IMG/VR virus record: IMGVR_UViG_3300020165_000039
Location: 1 to 43,767 of that record
Source: a virus
Length of the DNA: 43,767 nucleotides
Direction: 5' to 3' (one strand)
Shown: positions 34,105 to 39,909 of the stretch, piece by piece
Position numbering within the stretch: the first letter of the stretch is position 1
Layout of the letters: each line of letters opens with the position of its first letter
Notes under the pieces: model-generated
Told to the model about the DNA's origin: nothing
What the model saw: only the letters and a program-made list of their open reading frames with translations
Database searches by the model: none
Made by a program: the position numbers and the translations under genes

Positions 34105-34132
34105 TTGACTTCCACCTCTCTTAACCTATACT
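34105..34132 (+). promoter_or_regulatory. Early-type promoter with conserved upstream block
   Basis: TTGACT, 16-nt spacer, TATACT, 7 nt to the ATG at 34140. The block ACTTTGCGATTAGC directly upstream recurs before other right-arm promoters. Confidence 0.88.
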
Positions 34133-34139
34133 GTATAAC

Positions 34140-34301
34140 ATGAACGATCAAATAAAACTATCTCGCGACTACTGGAACGCCCTCGACAACATGGATTACG
34201 AGTGGGCTGACTTCATGGAGTCTTGCTTAGAAGTCCGAGGCTTGCAACGCATAAGCAAAGAGGAACTTCAGTTGCTCTTATCTGTAGGCATAATCAAATA
34301 A
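34140..34301 (+). CDS. Small protein, paralog of the gene at 35788
   Basis: 53 residues. The segment YWNALDNMDYEWADFMESCL aligns with YWEAIARQDYEWSDFIDSCL in the protein at 35788-35967. Acidic and helical. Unknown function. Its 3' end forms part of a 29-bp near-exact repeat found again at 34525-34553. Confidence 0.75.
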   Translation: MNDQIKLSRDYWNALDNMDYEWADFMESCLEVRGLQRISKEELQLLLSVGIIK

Positions 34302-34303
34302 CC
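34275..34303. repeat. 29-bp direct repeat, copy 1
   Basis: Matches 34525-34553 with one mismatch. It encodes different reading frames in the two places, so it is not protein conservation. It contains CTGTAGGCATAAT, similar to the tail of the early promoter at 33534-33548. Confidence 0.8.
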
Positions 34304-34324
34304 AACCAACCAACCAGTAATACT

Positions 34325-34537
34325 ATGAACAACGGATACGAAATCGAACAAACCATGATCATTAACAACGCAGCCGATGCTGCTGAAACAATCCGCTGGG
34401 CGGCTGAGGGTGTCAAGCACGAGGAACTCCTCAATGCGATGTTCGACATCGTTGAGGGTTCGCATTGCGACCTCTACCTAGACCTTCTCGAGGCTGCTGG
34501 TCGGCGCGCCGCAGAGATGAGGAACTCTCATCTGTAG
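34325..34537 (+). CDS. Small acidic helical protein, unknown
   Basis: 70 residues from the ATG at 34325. Helical (NNAADAAETIRWAAEGVKHE then ELLNAMFDIVEGS), acidic, no known motif. The reading frame is open further upstream, but those codons overlap the preceding gene and lack its composition, so the ATG at 34325 is preferred. No canonical promoter directly upstream; it may be co-transcribed. Confidence 0.65.
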   Translation: MNNGYEIEQTMIINNAADAAETIRWAAEGVKHEELLNAMFDIVEGSHCDLYLDLLEAAGRRAAEMRNSHL

Positions 34538-34553
34538 GCATAATCAAATAACC
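34525..34553. repeat. 29-bp direct repeat, copy 2
   Basis: Second copy, spanning the stop codon of the gene ending at 34537 and the gap before the next gene. Confidence 0.8.
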
Positions 34554-34563
34554 GTTAGACATT

Positions 34564-34692
34564 ATGAAAGCATTCGATATCTTCGCAGTCATTCTCGTCG
34601 CACTCATCGCAACCATCACAGTCCTAACGGGCTTACGGTTAGACGATGAGGCACAGGACATACAGCAAGCGACGTGGCACATCGCTAACTGA
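34564..34692 (+). CDS. Small single-pass membrane protein
   Basis: 42 residues. Residues 3-22 are hydrophobic (AFDIFAVILVALIATITVLT), followed by an acidic tail. It could be an inner-membrane effector or small lysis-related peptide; no family recognised. A 79-bp double-hairpin repeat begins 4 nt after its stop. Confidence 0.6.
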   Translation: MKAFDIFAVILVALIATITVLTGLRLDDEAQDIQQATWHIAN

Positions 34693-34696
34693 GTTA

Positions 34697-34775
34697 CCTA
34701 AGTCGTTGAATACCAACGACTTACGCGCGCGGGGCGGGCCTGGCCGCGTAAGTCCTTGATACTCAGGCACTTACG
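34697..34775. repeat. 79-bp double-hairpin repeat, copy 1
   Basis: Two 29-nt imperfect palindromes flank a 21-nt GC-rich spacer. Unit 1 has a perfect 10-bp stem (TAAGTCGTTG / CAACGACTTA). Unit 2 is the most diverged (CAGGCACTTACG right arm). It starts 4 nt after a stop codon. Confidence 0.9.
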
Positions 34776-34824
34776 ACACATCTAATAAAAATGCAAATAA
34801 ACTTAAAAAAACTTTGCGATAAGC

Positions 34825-34852
34825 TTGACATCCCGACTCAGTCACCTATACT
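34825..34852 (+). promoter_or_regulatory. Early-type promoter with conserved upstream block
   Basis: ACTTTGCGATAAGC precedes TTGACA; 16-nt spacer; TATACT; then only 6 nt to the ATG at 34859. Confidence 0.9.
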
Positions 34853-34858
34853 GTAGGT

Positions 34859-35077
34859 ATGATTAAAAATAACACATACACAGTCACCACAGTCGAATTT
34901 TCTAGCACAGGCGAAATGCGCGAGCAGGTGCGCGACTTCCCCAAATGCCGTGAGGGTCTCGCCGAAGCTTACGCTTTCGCCAATCCTTGCGACGAGTGGG
35001 CGATCTGGTTCGGCGACGAGCTGGTGGACGACAGCTGCTGCACTCCTGCGAAACGGTGGCAGAGTAAACTTTTCTAA
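34859..35077 (+). CDS. Small protein, unknown
   Basis: 72 residues. An N-terminal strand pair (NTYTVTTVEFSSTGEMREQV) is followed by a helix and four Cys (FPKC, NPC, SCC), no clear zinc motif. More GC-rich than its neighbours to the left. Its ATG is 6 nt after TATACT, so the transcript is probably leaderless. Confidence 0.7.
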   Translation: MIKNNTYTVTTVEFSSTGEMREQVRDFPKCREGLAEAYAFANPCDEWAIWFGDELVDDSCCTPAKRWQSKLF

Positions 35078-35090
35078 CGCAATAACAATT

Positions 35091-35237
35091 ATGGAAACTT
35101 ACAAAATTATACGCTTCTACTTCAACGGTTCACCCCGCACAATCAAAAAAGGCTTGACACTTGAGGATGCGCAAGCCCATTGCCGCCGCGATGACACGCA
35201 CGGTGACGGCTGGTTTGACGGCTACGAACGCGAGTGA
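35091..35237 (+). CDS. Small conserved phage protein, unknown
   Basis: 48 residues from the ATG at 35091. METYKIIRFYFNGSPRTIKK then GLTLEDAQAHCRRDDTHGDG: this pattern (a strand, GLTLE-AQ-HC helix, acidic end) belongs to a small family I have seen in many phages with no assigned role. Codons upstream of the ATG overlap the previous gene and are not likely coding. A double-hairpin repeat starts at the base after its stop codon. Confidence 0.75.
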   Translation: METYKIIRFYFNGSPRTIKKGLTLEDAQAHCRRDDTHGDGWFDGYERE

Positions 35238-35316
35238 CGTAAGTCCTTGACAGTCAACGACTTACGCGGCCGAGGCCGACCCGCGCGCGTAAGTGCTTGA
35301 TACTCAACGACTTACG
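35238..35316. repeat. 79-bp double-hairpin repeat, copy 2
   Basis: Begins directly after a TGA stop. Both right arms are TCAACGACTTACG; left arms are CGTAAGTCCTTGA and CGTAAGTGCTTGA. Spacer CGGCCGAGGCCGACCCGCGC(G). Confidence 0.95.
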
Positions 35317-35361
35317 ACACAAAAAAAAACTTTAAAAAACTTAAAAAACTTTGCGATAAGC

Positions 35362-35390
35362 TTGACTTTTACGTTTCAGAATTATATACT
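35362..35390 (+). promoter_or_regulatory. Early-type promoter with conserved upstream block
   Basis: ACTTTGCGATAAGC precedes TTGACT; 17-nt spacer; TATACT; 6 nt to the ATG at 35397. Confidence 0.88.
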
Positions 35391-35396
35391 GCAAGT

Positions 35397-35555
35397 ATGA
35401 TAAAAATTAAGAATACTAAAGCTGAAACTCGCATCACTGAAACCATCAACGGCGTTACTCGCGGTTCTACGATCATTCATGATCGCGACCTCTATGAAAA
35501 AGAGTTGTTCGCTCGGATTAAGAAAATCAACAAAGCGTTAGCAGAAGAACGCTAA
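35397..35555 (+). CDS. Small basic protein, unknown
   Basis: 52 residues, basic. N-terminal strands (KIKNTKAETRITETINGVTR) then a C-terminal helix (YEKELFARIKKINKALAEER). It has the look of a small nucleic-acid-binding or host-interaction protein, with no recognised family. Leaderless-type start. Confidence 0.7.
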   Translation: MIKIKNTKAETRITETINGVTRGSTIIHDRDLYEKELFARIKKINKALAEER

Positions 35556-35580
35556 TCTCTAAACATTAAAATTACACACT

Positions 35581-35736
35581 ATGGAAATACAAAAAACAAT
35601 CAAAGTCTCATCAATTCTCACGGACGAAGTCTTGCGTCAAAAAGATGAGTTACTCGCTCAAGGCTTTAAGCACGCGAACAACATCCGCACTCGCGGGTCT
35701 GATCGTTACACGATGCTTTTCTTTAAAAAGGTTTAA
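35581..35736 (+). CDS. Small protein, paralog of the gene at 33932
   Basis: 51 residues, near-identical to the protein at 33932-34087 with changes mostly at the ends and a short loop (TRGSDR instead of VRGRDG). It opens the duplicated two-gene block. Function unknown. Confidence 0.78.
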   Translation: MEIQKTIKVSSILTDEVLRQKDELLAQGFKHANNIRTRGSDRYTMLFFKKV

Positions 35737-35753
35737 AAAACTTTGCGATAAGC

Positions 35754-35779
35754 TTGACTTGCCACTTCTTTAATATACT
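35754..35779 (+). promoter_or_regulatory. Early-type promoter with a short spacer
   Basis: ACTTTGCGATAAGC precedes TTGACT; TATACT follows after only 14 nt, shorter than the 16 nt elsewhere; 8 nt to the ATG at 35788. Confidence 0.75.
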
Positions 35780-35787
35780 GTAAGCAT

Positions 35788-35967
35788 ATGATTAACTACC
35801 ACGAACTACACGACCTCTCCTGCCAATACTGGGAAGCAATCGCCCGCCAAGACTATGAATGGTCTGACTTCATTGACTCATGCTTAGAGCGTGAGGGCGT
35901 AGAGCGTCTTCCTCGCGAAGATTGCGAAGAGCCTATCCTCGACCTTTCTCCTCTCGAAGTAAACTAA
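35788..35967 (+). CDS. Small protein, paralog of the gene at 34140
   Basis: 59 residues, strongly acidic. It shares the core YWEAIARQDYEWSDFIDSCL with the protein at 34140-34301 but has a longer acidic C-terminus (REDCEEPILDLSPLEVN). Second gene of the duplicated block. Confidence 0.75.
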   Translation: MINYHELHDLSCQYWEAIARQDYEWSDFIDSCLEREGVERLPREDCEEPILDLSPLEVN

Positions 35968-35980
35968 CCCAATAACGATT

Positions 35981-36304
35981 ATGACAAAAGCAATACTGAT
36001 TGACCCTTTTCTCCCCGCGATCTCAAGAGTTGAGGTTGACGGCTTCGAAGATATCCAACGCATGATTGATTGCCGTTGCTTTACCTGTGTGCGCTTTCCC
36101 GATGGTAAGCACGTTGCATACGTTGACGACGAAGGTCTCATTAACGATACGCGAGTGGGCGTTAGGTTTATCGATAAGATTTATCCCGATGCTTTGGCTG
36201 GGCGTATTCTTATCCTTGCCGACGACGGGCAAGGCGGCGACGCTGACTGCGATCTGACAGGCGCGGATGTCCAAGCGATGATAAAAGGAATCGTGGAATT
36301 CTGA
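35981..36304 (+). CDS. DUF3846-like protein
   Basis: 107 residues. MTKAILIDPFLPAISRVEVD, then GFEDIQRMIDCRCF, YVDDEGLINDT and AGRILILADDGQGG follow the DUF3846 layout: an IDP start, a GF-DIQ-MI-C helix, DDEGL and a GxxLIL strand. The family is common on phages and plasmids with unknown function. The start is 13 nt after the upstream stop with no promoter of its own, so it is probably co-transcribed with the gene at 35788. Confidence 0.75.
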   Translation: MTKAILIDPFLPAISRVEVDGFEDIQRMIDCRCFTCVRFPDGKHVAYVDDEGLINDTRVGVRFIDKIYPDALAGRILILADDGQGGDADCDLTGADVQAMIKGIVEF

Positions 36305-36320
36305 TAAAAAGCTTGACACC

Positions 36321-36399
36321 CGTAAGTTGCTGACTATCAACGACTTACGGGCGCAGGGCGGCCCTGGCCGCGTAAGTGCTTGGTATTCAACGACTTACG
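36321..36399. repeat. 79-bp double-hairpin repeat, copy 3
   Basis: Two palindromic units with right arms ATCAACGACTTACG and TTCAACGACTTACG, GC-rich spacer ending GGCCG. A TTGACA (36313-36318) lies just upstream with no clear -10. Confidence 0.93.
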
Positions 36400-36444
36400 A
36401 CACAAAAAAACTTTAACTTTTTTTAAAAAAACTTCGCTATTTAT

Positions 36445-36472
36445 TTGACCGCACCGAAAAATCTGTCATACT
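36445..36472 (+). promoter_or_regulatory. Early-type promoter, short leader
   Basis: TTGACC, 16-nt spacer, CATACT, then 9 nt (GTAAGCATA) to the ATG at 36482. Confidence 0.82.
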
Positions 36473-36481
36473 GTAAGCATA

Positions 36482-36664
36482 ATGAAAAACACGGATAAAT
36501 TAATTGCTGAAGCCATCGACCACCTAACGTATTCTAGCTACGTGCATAATCGCGAGCTTAGCCCCGAGATTGAACCTACTCGCTGGGGATTAATCTACGG
36601 CGCGGAAAAAGTCAATTTGATGGAAAAAATATTCGTAAAGTCATTGACAGCCAAGCAAAAATAA
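36482..36664 (+). CDS. Small protein, paralog of the gene at 33547
   Basis: 60 residues, MKNTDKLIAEAIDHLTYSSY, aligned end to end with the 58-residue protein at 33547. Both use their final Thr-Ala/Ile-x-Gln-Lys region to host the next promoter. Function unknown. Confidence 0.75.
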   Translation: MKNTDKLIAEAIDHLTYSSYVHNRELSPEIEPTRWGLIYGAEKVNLMEKIFVKSLTAKQK

Positions 36665-36671
36665 ACATACT
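36644..36671 (+). promoter_or_regulatory. Early-type promoter inside the 3' end of a gene
   Basis: TTGACA (36644-36649) lies in the last codons of the upstream gene; 16-nt spacer; CATACT. The ATG at 36717 is 45 nt further, so this transcript has a real leader. Confidence 0.75.
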
Positions 36672-36716
36672 GTAAGTATATAATTCTGAAACGTAAATAA
36701 AAACAAAAAAGAAAAC

Positions 36717-36983
36717 ATGAAACTAAACCTAATCCAAAAATCCGTTATGCTCGCACTCCGTGTTGTAGATCGCCCGATCTATGCCGAACTCACTTACCTA
36801 CGTAAGAAGGATAGCGTTGTCGCAAAGTATATCGTCAATCTTGCTAACGTAGAAAAGAGCGAGAATTACCTAATCACTTACGCTTTTGCCGAACTTGGCA
36901 AGCGTGGATCAATCCGTTCCTTCATCAAAGGAAACATTCAAAACGTTAAACTTGTTAAACGTGATTCTTCATTCGCTATATAA
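36717..36983 (+). CDS. Small basic protein, unknown
   Basis: 88 residues, basic. A helical start (NLIQKSVMLALRVVDRPIYA) is followed by strands and a Lys-rich C-terminus. No motif recognised. First gene of an apparent operon with the transglycosylase and the small membrane protein downstream (5 nt gap to the next ATG). Possibly part of the lysis unit, by position only. Confidence 0.65.
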   Translation: MKLNLIQKSVMLALRVVDRPIYAELTYLRKKDSVVAKYIVNLANVEKSENYLITYAFAELGKRGSIRSFIKGNIQNVKLVKRDSSFAI

Positions 36984-36987
36984 TAAC

Positions 36988-37449
36988 ATGAATAAGCTAA
37001 CTCTAATAAAAATTGCGTATGGTATCATGATCATGATCGCCATTCACCTCGTCTCAACCGCATTGCATGGTGCGACCATGACGGATCTTCTCCTTGCATT
37101 GGAGAAGGTCGAGTCTAACGGAAACGAGATTGCTTATAACGAAAGCGAAAAAGCTTTAGGTTGTTTACAAATTCGCCCAATCATGTTGGCTGACTATAAT
37201 CGCATCTATGGCACAAGCTTTACTCACGATCAAATGAAGAGCCGCTCGACTTCTCACTTGGTCGCAATCGGAATCTTTCACCACTACGGAAAATATATCG
37301 AACGTAATGGTGAGACAACGAACGCGAAACATCTTGCGTTTATATGGAACGGCGGCGGCTCAGCTTGGAAGCGTGTTAATAATCCAAGGGATGACCGAAA
37401 ACAAACCAACTTAGAAACTTACTGGAAAAAGGTTAGCAAAAATCTCTAA
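36988..37449 (+). CDS. Lytic transglycosylase-like endolysin with N-terminal membrane/signal segment
   Basis: 153 residues from the ATG at 36988. Residues 6-27 are hydrophobic (LIKIAYGIMIMIAIHLVSTA), a signal or signal-arrest-release anchor. The lysozyme-like domain follows: LALEKVESNGNEIAYNESEK with catalytic Glu42, GCLQIRP (58-64), and HLAFIWNGGG (115-124). These match the Glu, G-x-LQI and N/Y-G motifs of SLT-fold transglycosylases. It cleaves peptidoglycan. A small membrane protein follows, which suggests a lysis cassette. Confidence 0.8.
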   Translation: MNKLTLIKIAYGIMIMIAIHLVSTALHGATMTDLLLALEKVESNGNEIAYNESEKALGCLQIRPIMLADYNRIYGTSFTHDQMKSRSTSHLVAIGIFHHYGKYIERNGETTNAKHLAFIWNGGGSAWKRVNNPRDDRKQTNLETYWKKVSKNL

Positions 37450-37452
37450 ATC

Positions 37453-37590
37453 ATGAATATAAGAATAGACAAAACCTCGATGATTTGCATCACTGTAATT
37501 TGCTCAGTTTATATCGTTAGTAATGAGCTAGGCTGGATTGAAAAACTCTTTCGGTTAGCTGGCAGCCTTGGGATGGAACTGGTTCTATAG
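37453..37590 (+). CDS. Small membrane protein, possible holin
   Basis: 45 residues. Residues 9-23 are hydrophobic (SMICITVICSVYIVS) and the C-terminal half is amphipathic (EKLFRLAGSLGMELVL). It lies 3 nt after the transglycosylase gene, where a holin might be. It is shorter than most holins and has only one clear membrane segment, so the assignment is tentative. A double-hairpin repeat follows 4 nt after the stop. Confidence 0.5.
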   Translation: MNIRIDKTSMICITVICSVYIVSNELGWIEKLFRLAGSLGMELVL

Positions 37591-37594
37591 GCTT

Positions 37595-37673
37595 CGTAAG
37601 TCCCTGTAGGTCAACGACTTACGGGGCCGAGGCCGCCCCGCCGCCGCAAGTCCTTGATAGTCAACGACTTACG
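37595..37673. repeat. 79-bp double-hairpin repeat, copy 4
   Basis: Right arms both GTCAACGACTTACG. The left arm of unit 2 starts CGCAAG instead of CGTAAG. Begins 4 nt after a stop codon. Confidence 0.93.
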
Positions 37674-37708
37674 TAACAAAAAAAACTTTAATCTTTTTTC
37701 AAAAACGC

Positions 37709-37736
37709 TTGACAGCCGCACCAAAATTCTTATCCT
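37709..37736 (+). promoter_or_regulatory. Early-type promoter, short leader
   Basis: TTGACA, 16-nt spacer, TATCCT, 7 nt to the ATG at 37744. Confidence 0.85.
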
Positions 37737-37743
37737 GTATACT

Positions 37744-37914
37744 ATGACTATTACTGAATTAGATCTCCTCCACCGCGACCACGTTAACGCGTATCAAGCC
37801 GCTCTTCGCGACGGCGACCGTAGCGCGGTTGAATTTCACGACCGTCAGCTATCCAAGCTCGACGCGCAGATCATAGTTGCATCTCGCGACATTGATCTTT
37901 ATGACAAAGATTAA
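37744..37914 (+). CDS. Small protein, unknown
   Basis: 56 residues from the ATG at 37744, which directly follows the promoter. Helical and charged (MTITELDLLHRDHVNAYQAA then EFHDRQLSKLDAQI), like a short coiled coil. No family recognised. Codons upstream in the same frame overlap the promoter and repeat, so they are not used. Confidence 0.68.
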   Translation: MTITELDLLHRDHVNAYQAALRDGDRSAVEFHDRQLSKLDAQIIVASRDIDLYDKD

Positions 37915-37936
37915 TAATCTTTTTTTTCAAAATCGC

Positions 37937-37964
37937 TTGACAACCTCACCAAAATTCTTATTGT
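37937..37964 (+). promoter_or_regulatory. Early-type promoter, short leader
   Basis: TTGACA, 16-nt spacer, TATTGT, 7 nt to the ATG at 37972. Its spacer resembles that of the promoter at 37709-37736 (CTCACCAAAATTCT / CGCACCAAAATTCT), indicating duplication. Confidence 0.8.
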
Positions 37965-37971
37965 TTTAATT

Positions 37972-38157
37972 ATGACTACTACTACTGATTCCTTCTCTGA
38001 TTCTTCTTTTGACCCTTGGGCTAATATGTCCGAGGCTGACTTCGCTGAGTTCGAAGCCGATATGTTGCGCGAGCAACAGGAGCGTGAAAGCGCCGAGGCT
38101 ATGGCGCACGAAGCCATGCTGGAGCGCGAGCTTATGGCAAGCGGCGACTTTCGCTAA
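37972..38157 (+). CDS. Small acidic helical protein, unknown
   Basis: 61 residues. A Ser/Asp-rich start (TTTTDSFSDSSFDPWANMSE) is followed by a long helix rich in Glu, Ala and Met (FEADMLREQQERESAEAMAH). Strongly acidic; could act as a DNA mimic or protein-binding helix, with no evidence beyond charge. Confidence 0.65.
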   Translation: MTTTTDSFSDSSFDPWANMSEADFAEFEADMLREQQERESAEAMAHEAMLERELMASGDFR

Positions 38158-38180
38158 TCCCTAACCCGTAACCCCTAACC
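38155..38180. repeat. Degenerate CTAACCC-type tandem run
   Basis: Three imperfect copies of a CTAACCC-like heptamer after the stop of one gene; related to the run at 33894-33924. Confidence 0.6.
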
Positions 38181-38191
38181 ACACAAAAATT

Positions 38192-38398
38192 ATGGCTAAT
38201 CATTGCTTTTTCTGCGACACCCGCCGCCCTATGGGCGGGACTAACACCCTCGTTCTCGGTGGCGACTGGCTTGAGTTCTGCGAGCCTTGTGGCGACAAGG
38301 AGACTCTCACCAACCGCGACACGGGTGAGGTAAAGACCGTAGCCGAGGTCTTCGCCCTAGTCCGCGAAGAGAGAGAAGAGGAACTCATAAGTCCTTGA
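38192..38398 (+). CDS. Small zinc-ribbon-like protein
   Basis: 68 residues. CFFC near residue 5 and CEPC near residue 31 give a CxxC...CxxC pair typical of zinc ribbons. The rest is acidic and helical (VAEVFALVREEREEELI). The last codons and stop (ATA AGT CCT TGA) lie in the first arm of a double-hairpin repeat, so the repeat supplies the stop codon. Confidence 0.72.
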   Translation: MANHCFFCDTRRPMGGTNTLVLGGDWLEFCEPCGDKETLTNRDTGEVKTVAEVFALVREEREEELISP

Positions 38399-38464
38399 CA
38401 GTCAACGACTTACGGAGCCAGGGCCGCCCCGCGCGCGTAAGTCCTTGGTAGGCAACGACTTACA
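38386..38464. repeat. 79-bp double-hairpin repeat, copy 5
   Basis: Overlaps the end of the upstream gene by 13 nt. Right arms TCAACGACTTACG and GCAACGACTTACA. Confidence 0.93.
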
Positions 38465-38583
38465 GATGTTTCCAGAATGGAAATAACCTAAGCTTTTGAG
38501 TATTAGGTATTTACGCTATTTGCACTGTATTTGCGTTTGATTTGCGTTCGATTTCATTTGGCGCTAATTTGTTTCGGATTTGC

Positions 38584-38611
38584 TTGACAACCGATTCAAA
38601 ACGTCTATTGT
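38584..38611 (+). promoter_or_regulatory. Early-type promoter
   Basis: TTGACA, 16-nt spacer, TATTGT. The ATG at 38651 is 39 nt downstream, so this one has a short leader. The region 38465-38583 before it holds no gene and several TTTGCGTTTGATTT-like A/T-rich stretches. Confidence 0.75.
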
Positions 38612-38650
38612 ATAAGCTTAATCAACAATAAAACCAAACCAAAAAATACT

Positions 38651-39115
38651 ATGCCAAACTGGTGTCACACAACATTAAACGTAGAAGGATCTAAAGAACA
38701 AATCAAAGAGTTCAGCGCTCTGGTTTCGAGAGCTATTGAAAACAACAACAGCTTATGCAACGCTATTATACCAAGACCTGCAGCCGAAGAAGATAATTGG
38801 TATAATTGGAATATAACGAATTGGGGCAGTAAGTGGGATGTGACTGATATGTTTGTGGAATATGAAGACGACATAAACATCAATTTAACTTTTGCTACTG
38901 CTTGGAATGCTATTTTTCCTATCTTCGATGAATTGGTTAAGCGCGGCTTTAAAGTCAAAGCCGAATACCAAGACGAGGGATATATGTTTGCAGGTGAATA
39001 TGAAGATGGCAACCAAACAGACTTTGAAATAAAAATGTGTGAGCCTTGCCAAGAGCTTGACGAACCTAACTACGAATGCAAATGTGAAGGAAATGGGGTA
39101 ATGATCCTGCGATAA
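38651..39115 (+). CDS. Api92-like protein (DUF1281 / YubB ferredoxin-like domain)
   Basis: 154 residues. It begins MPNWCHTTLNVEGSKEQIKE, with the MPNWC-N start and GS-EQI helix typical of the Api92/DUF1281 family found on phages and plasmids. WNITNWGSKWD and SWNAIFPIFDEL-like segments (here TAWNAIFPIFDELVKRGF) match the conserved core. C-terminal CEPCQEL and CKCEG could bind metal. Family function is unknown. Cytosolic. Confidence 0.88.
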   Translation: MPNWCHTTLNVEGSKEQIKEFSALVSRAIENNNSLCNAIIPRPAAEEDNWYNWNITNWGSKWDVTDMFVEYEDDININLTFATAWNAIFPIFDELVKRGFKVKAEYQDEGYMFAGEYEDGNQTDFEIKMCEPCQELDEPNYECKCEGNGVMILR

Positions 39116-39142
39116 CCAAACAAAAAAACATAAAGAAAACAT

Positions 39143-39170
39143 TTGACATACGCCCAAAACGTGGCATAAT
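39143..39170 (+). promoter_or_regulatory. Early-type promoter with a long leader downstream
   Basis: TTGACA, 16-nt spacer, CATAAT. Unlike its relatives, it has about 150 nt between the predicted start and the ATG at 39328. Confidence 0.82.
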
Positions 39171-39176
39171 GTAAAA

Positions 39177-39327
39177 CATCATCGTTCTTTAACATTTAAC
39201 CTCACTTGGATCACGTATGTCTTAAAAGGACGTTCCCAAGTCAACTGGATTCGCGGCAGGACACAGCGAAGCGGGAGTTGCCACTGCTCTGGGGTTTCAC
39301 TTTCTACAACCACACTAAATAACCATT
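39177..39327 (+). ncRNA. Structured 5' leader with boxA-like element
   Basis: About 150 nt with no coding sequence. CGTTCTTTAACA at 39183-39194 matches the rrn boxA consensus (YGCTCTTTAACA) at 11 of 12. Then come an ACTTGG / CCAAGT pairing enclosing a small hairpin (GTCTT / AGGAC), a TTCGC / GCGAA hairpin and possible GGCA / TGCC and GCAG / CTGC pairings. It could be an antitermination leader, a cis-regulatory RNA or a stable ncRNA. I cannot match it to a named riboswitch. Confidence 0.5.
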
Positions 39328-39576
39328 ATGATTAATAACCTAACACCACGCCCAATCACACTTGAACTTTCAGAACTTGAAGCTCGCTCTGTCCGAGACG
39401 CAATCTCTTGCAAGATACGCGACGAGCAAAGCTATCAAGAAAAACTTAGAACTGTTCATGGTAAAAAATATCCGAATTTACACGCCACGAGTAAACAACA
39501 AGAAGCCGCATTAAGTAAGCTTCGAGACAAATTTCATAAAGTTTATACCTTGACTCGCTGGAATGAAAAGGTATAA
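39328..39576 (+). CDS. Small helical protein, unknown
   Basis: 82 residues, strongly charged and helical (LELSELEARSVRDAISCKIR then SKQQEAALSKLRDKFHKVYT). No known motif, perhaps a small coiled-coil regulator. It sits behind the structured leader, so its expression is likely regulated differently from neighbours. Its last codons host the next promoter. Confidence 0.7.
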   Translation: MINNLTPRPITLELSELEARSVRDAISCKIRDEQSYQEKLRTVHGKKYPNLHATSKQQEAALSKLRDKFHKVYTLTRWNEKV

Positions 39577-39577
39577 T
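39550..39577 (+). promoter_or_regulatory. Early-type promoter inside the 3' end of a gene
   Basis: TTGACT, 16-nt spacer, perfect TATAAT overlapping the upstream stop codon, 9 nt to the ATG at 39587. This supports 39587 rather than 39563 as the next start. Confidence 0.85.
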
Positions 39578-39586
39578 GATAAGACT

Positions 39587-39901
39587 ATGAACATACTAAA
39601 AAAAATAATCCGCCGCTTCACTAAAGCACAAAACACACCTATGACTAAAGACCAACTCCAAAACCTCATTGCCCAAACCAAGGGTAAATACTTCAGCCTT
39701 GCCTTCGAGAAGAACGACGGAAAGTTACGTGTTGTAAACGCACGAGAAAAAGACTTACGTTACATTAGCGGAGGCGAAAACAAACTATCCGACTCCCCTT
39801 ATGTTTCTGTGTTCGACCGAAACAAAAAGGGTTGGGTATCTTGCCGCCCCGAAAAGGTAAAGAAAATTTCGTGCGGCTCTACTGTAAACTTTATTGGTTA
39901 G
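39587..39901 (+). CDS. Phage SH3-like beta-barrel protein
   Basis: 104 residues from the ATG at 39587; an ATG at 39563 would add eight. After a basic N-terminal helix, the segment GKYFSLAFEKNDGKLRVVNA, REKDLRYISGGE, and YVSVFDRNKKGWVSCRPEKV follows the pattern of small phage SH3-fold proteins (K-F-T-KKDG-R, GG, YV-V-D--KKG-R-). Function of the family is unknown. A weak hairpin terminator follows. Confidence 0.72.
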   Translation: MNILKKIIRRFTKAQNTPMTKDQLQNLIAQTKGKYFSLAFEKNDGKLRVVNAREKDLRYISGGENKLSDSPYVSVFDRNKKGWVSCRPEKVKKISCGSTVNFIG

Positions 39902-39909
39902 TGTGTGTT

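Noticed and set aside
34697-34775. The double hairpins as intrinsic terminators
   Set aside because: No T run follows either hairpin on either strand, and one copy already has a canonical terminator upstream.
36312-36325. TTGACA just upstream of repeat copy 3 as a promoter
   Set aside because: No -10 box at 15-19 nt; the downstream sequence is the repeat itself and no gene starts nearby.
39177-39327. Cobalamin riboswitch suggested by GCCACTG in the leader
   Set aside because: The segment order does not fit the B12-box architecture and the downstream gene is unrelated to cobalamin.
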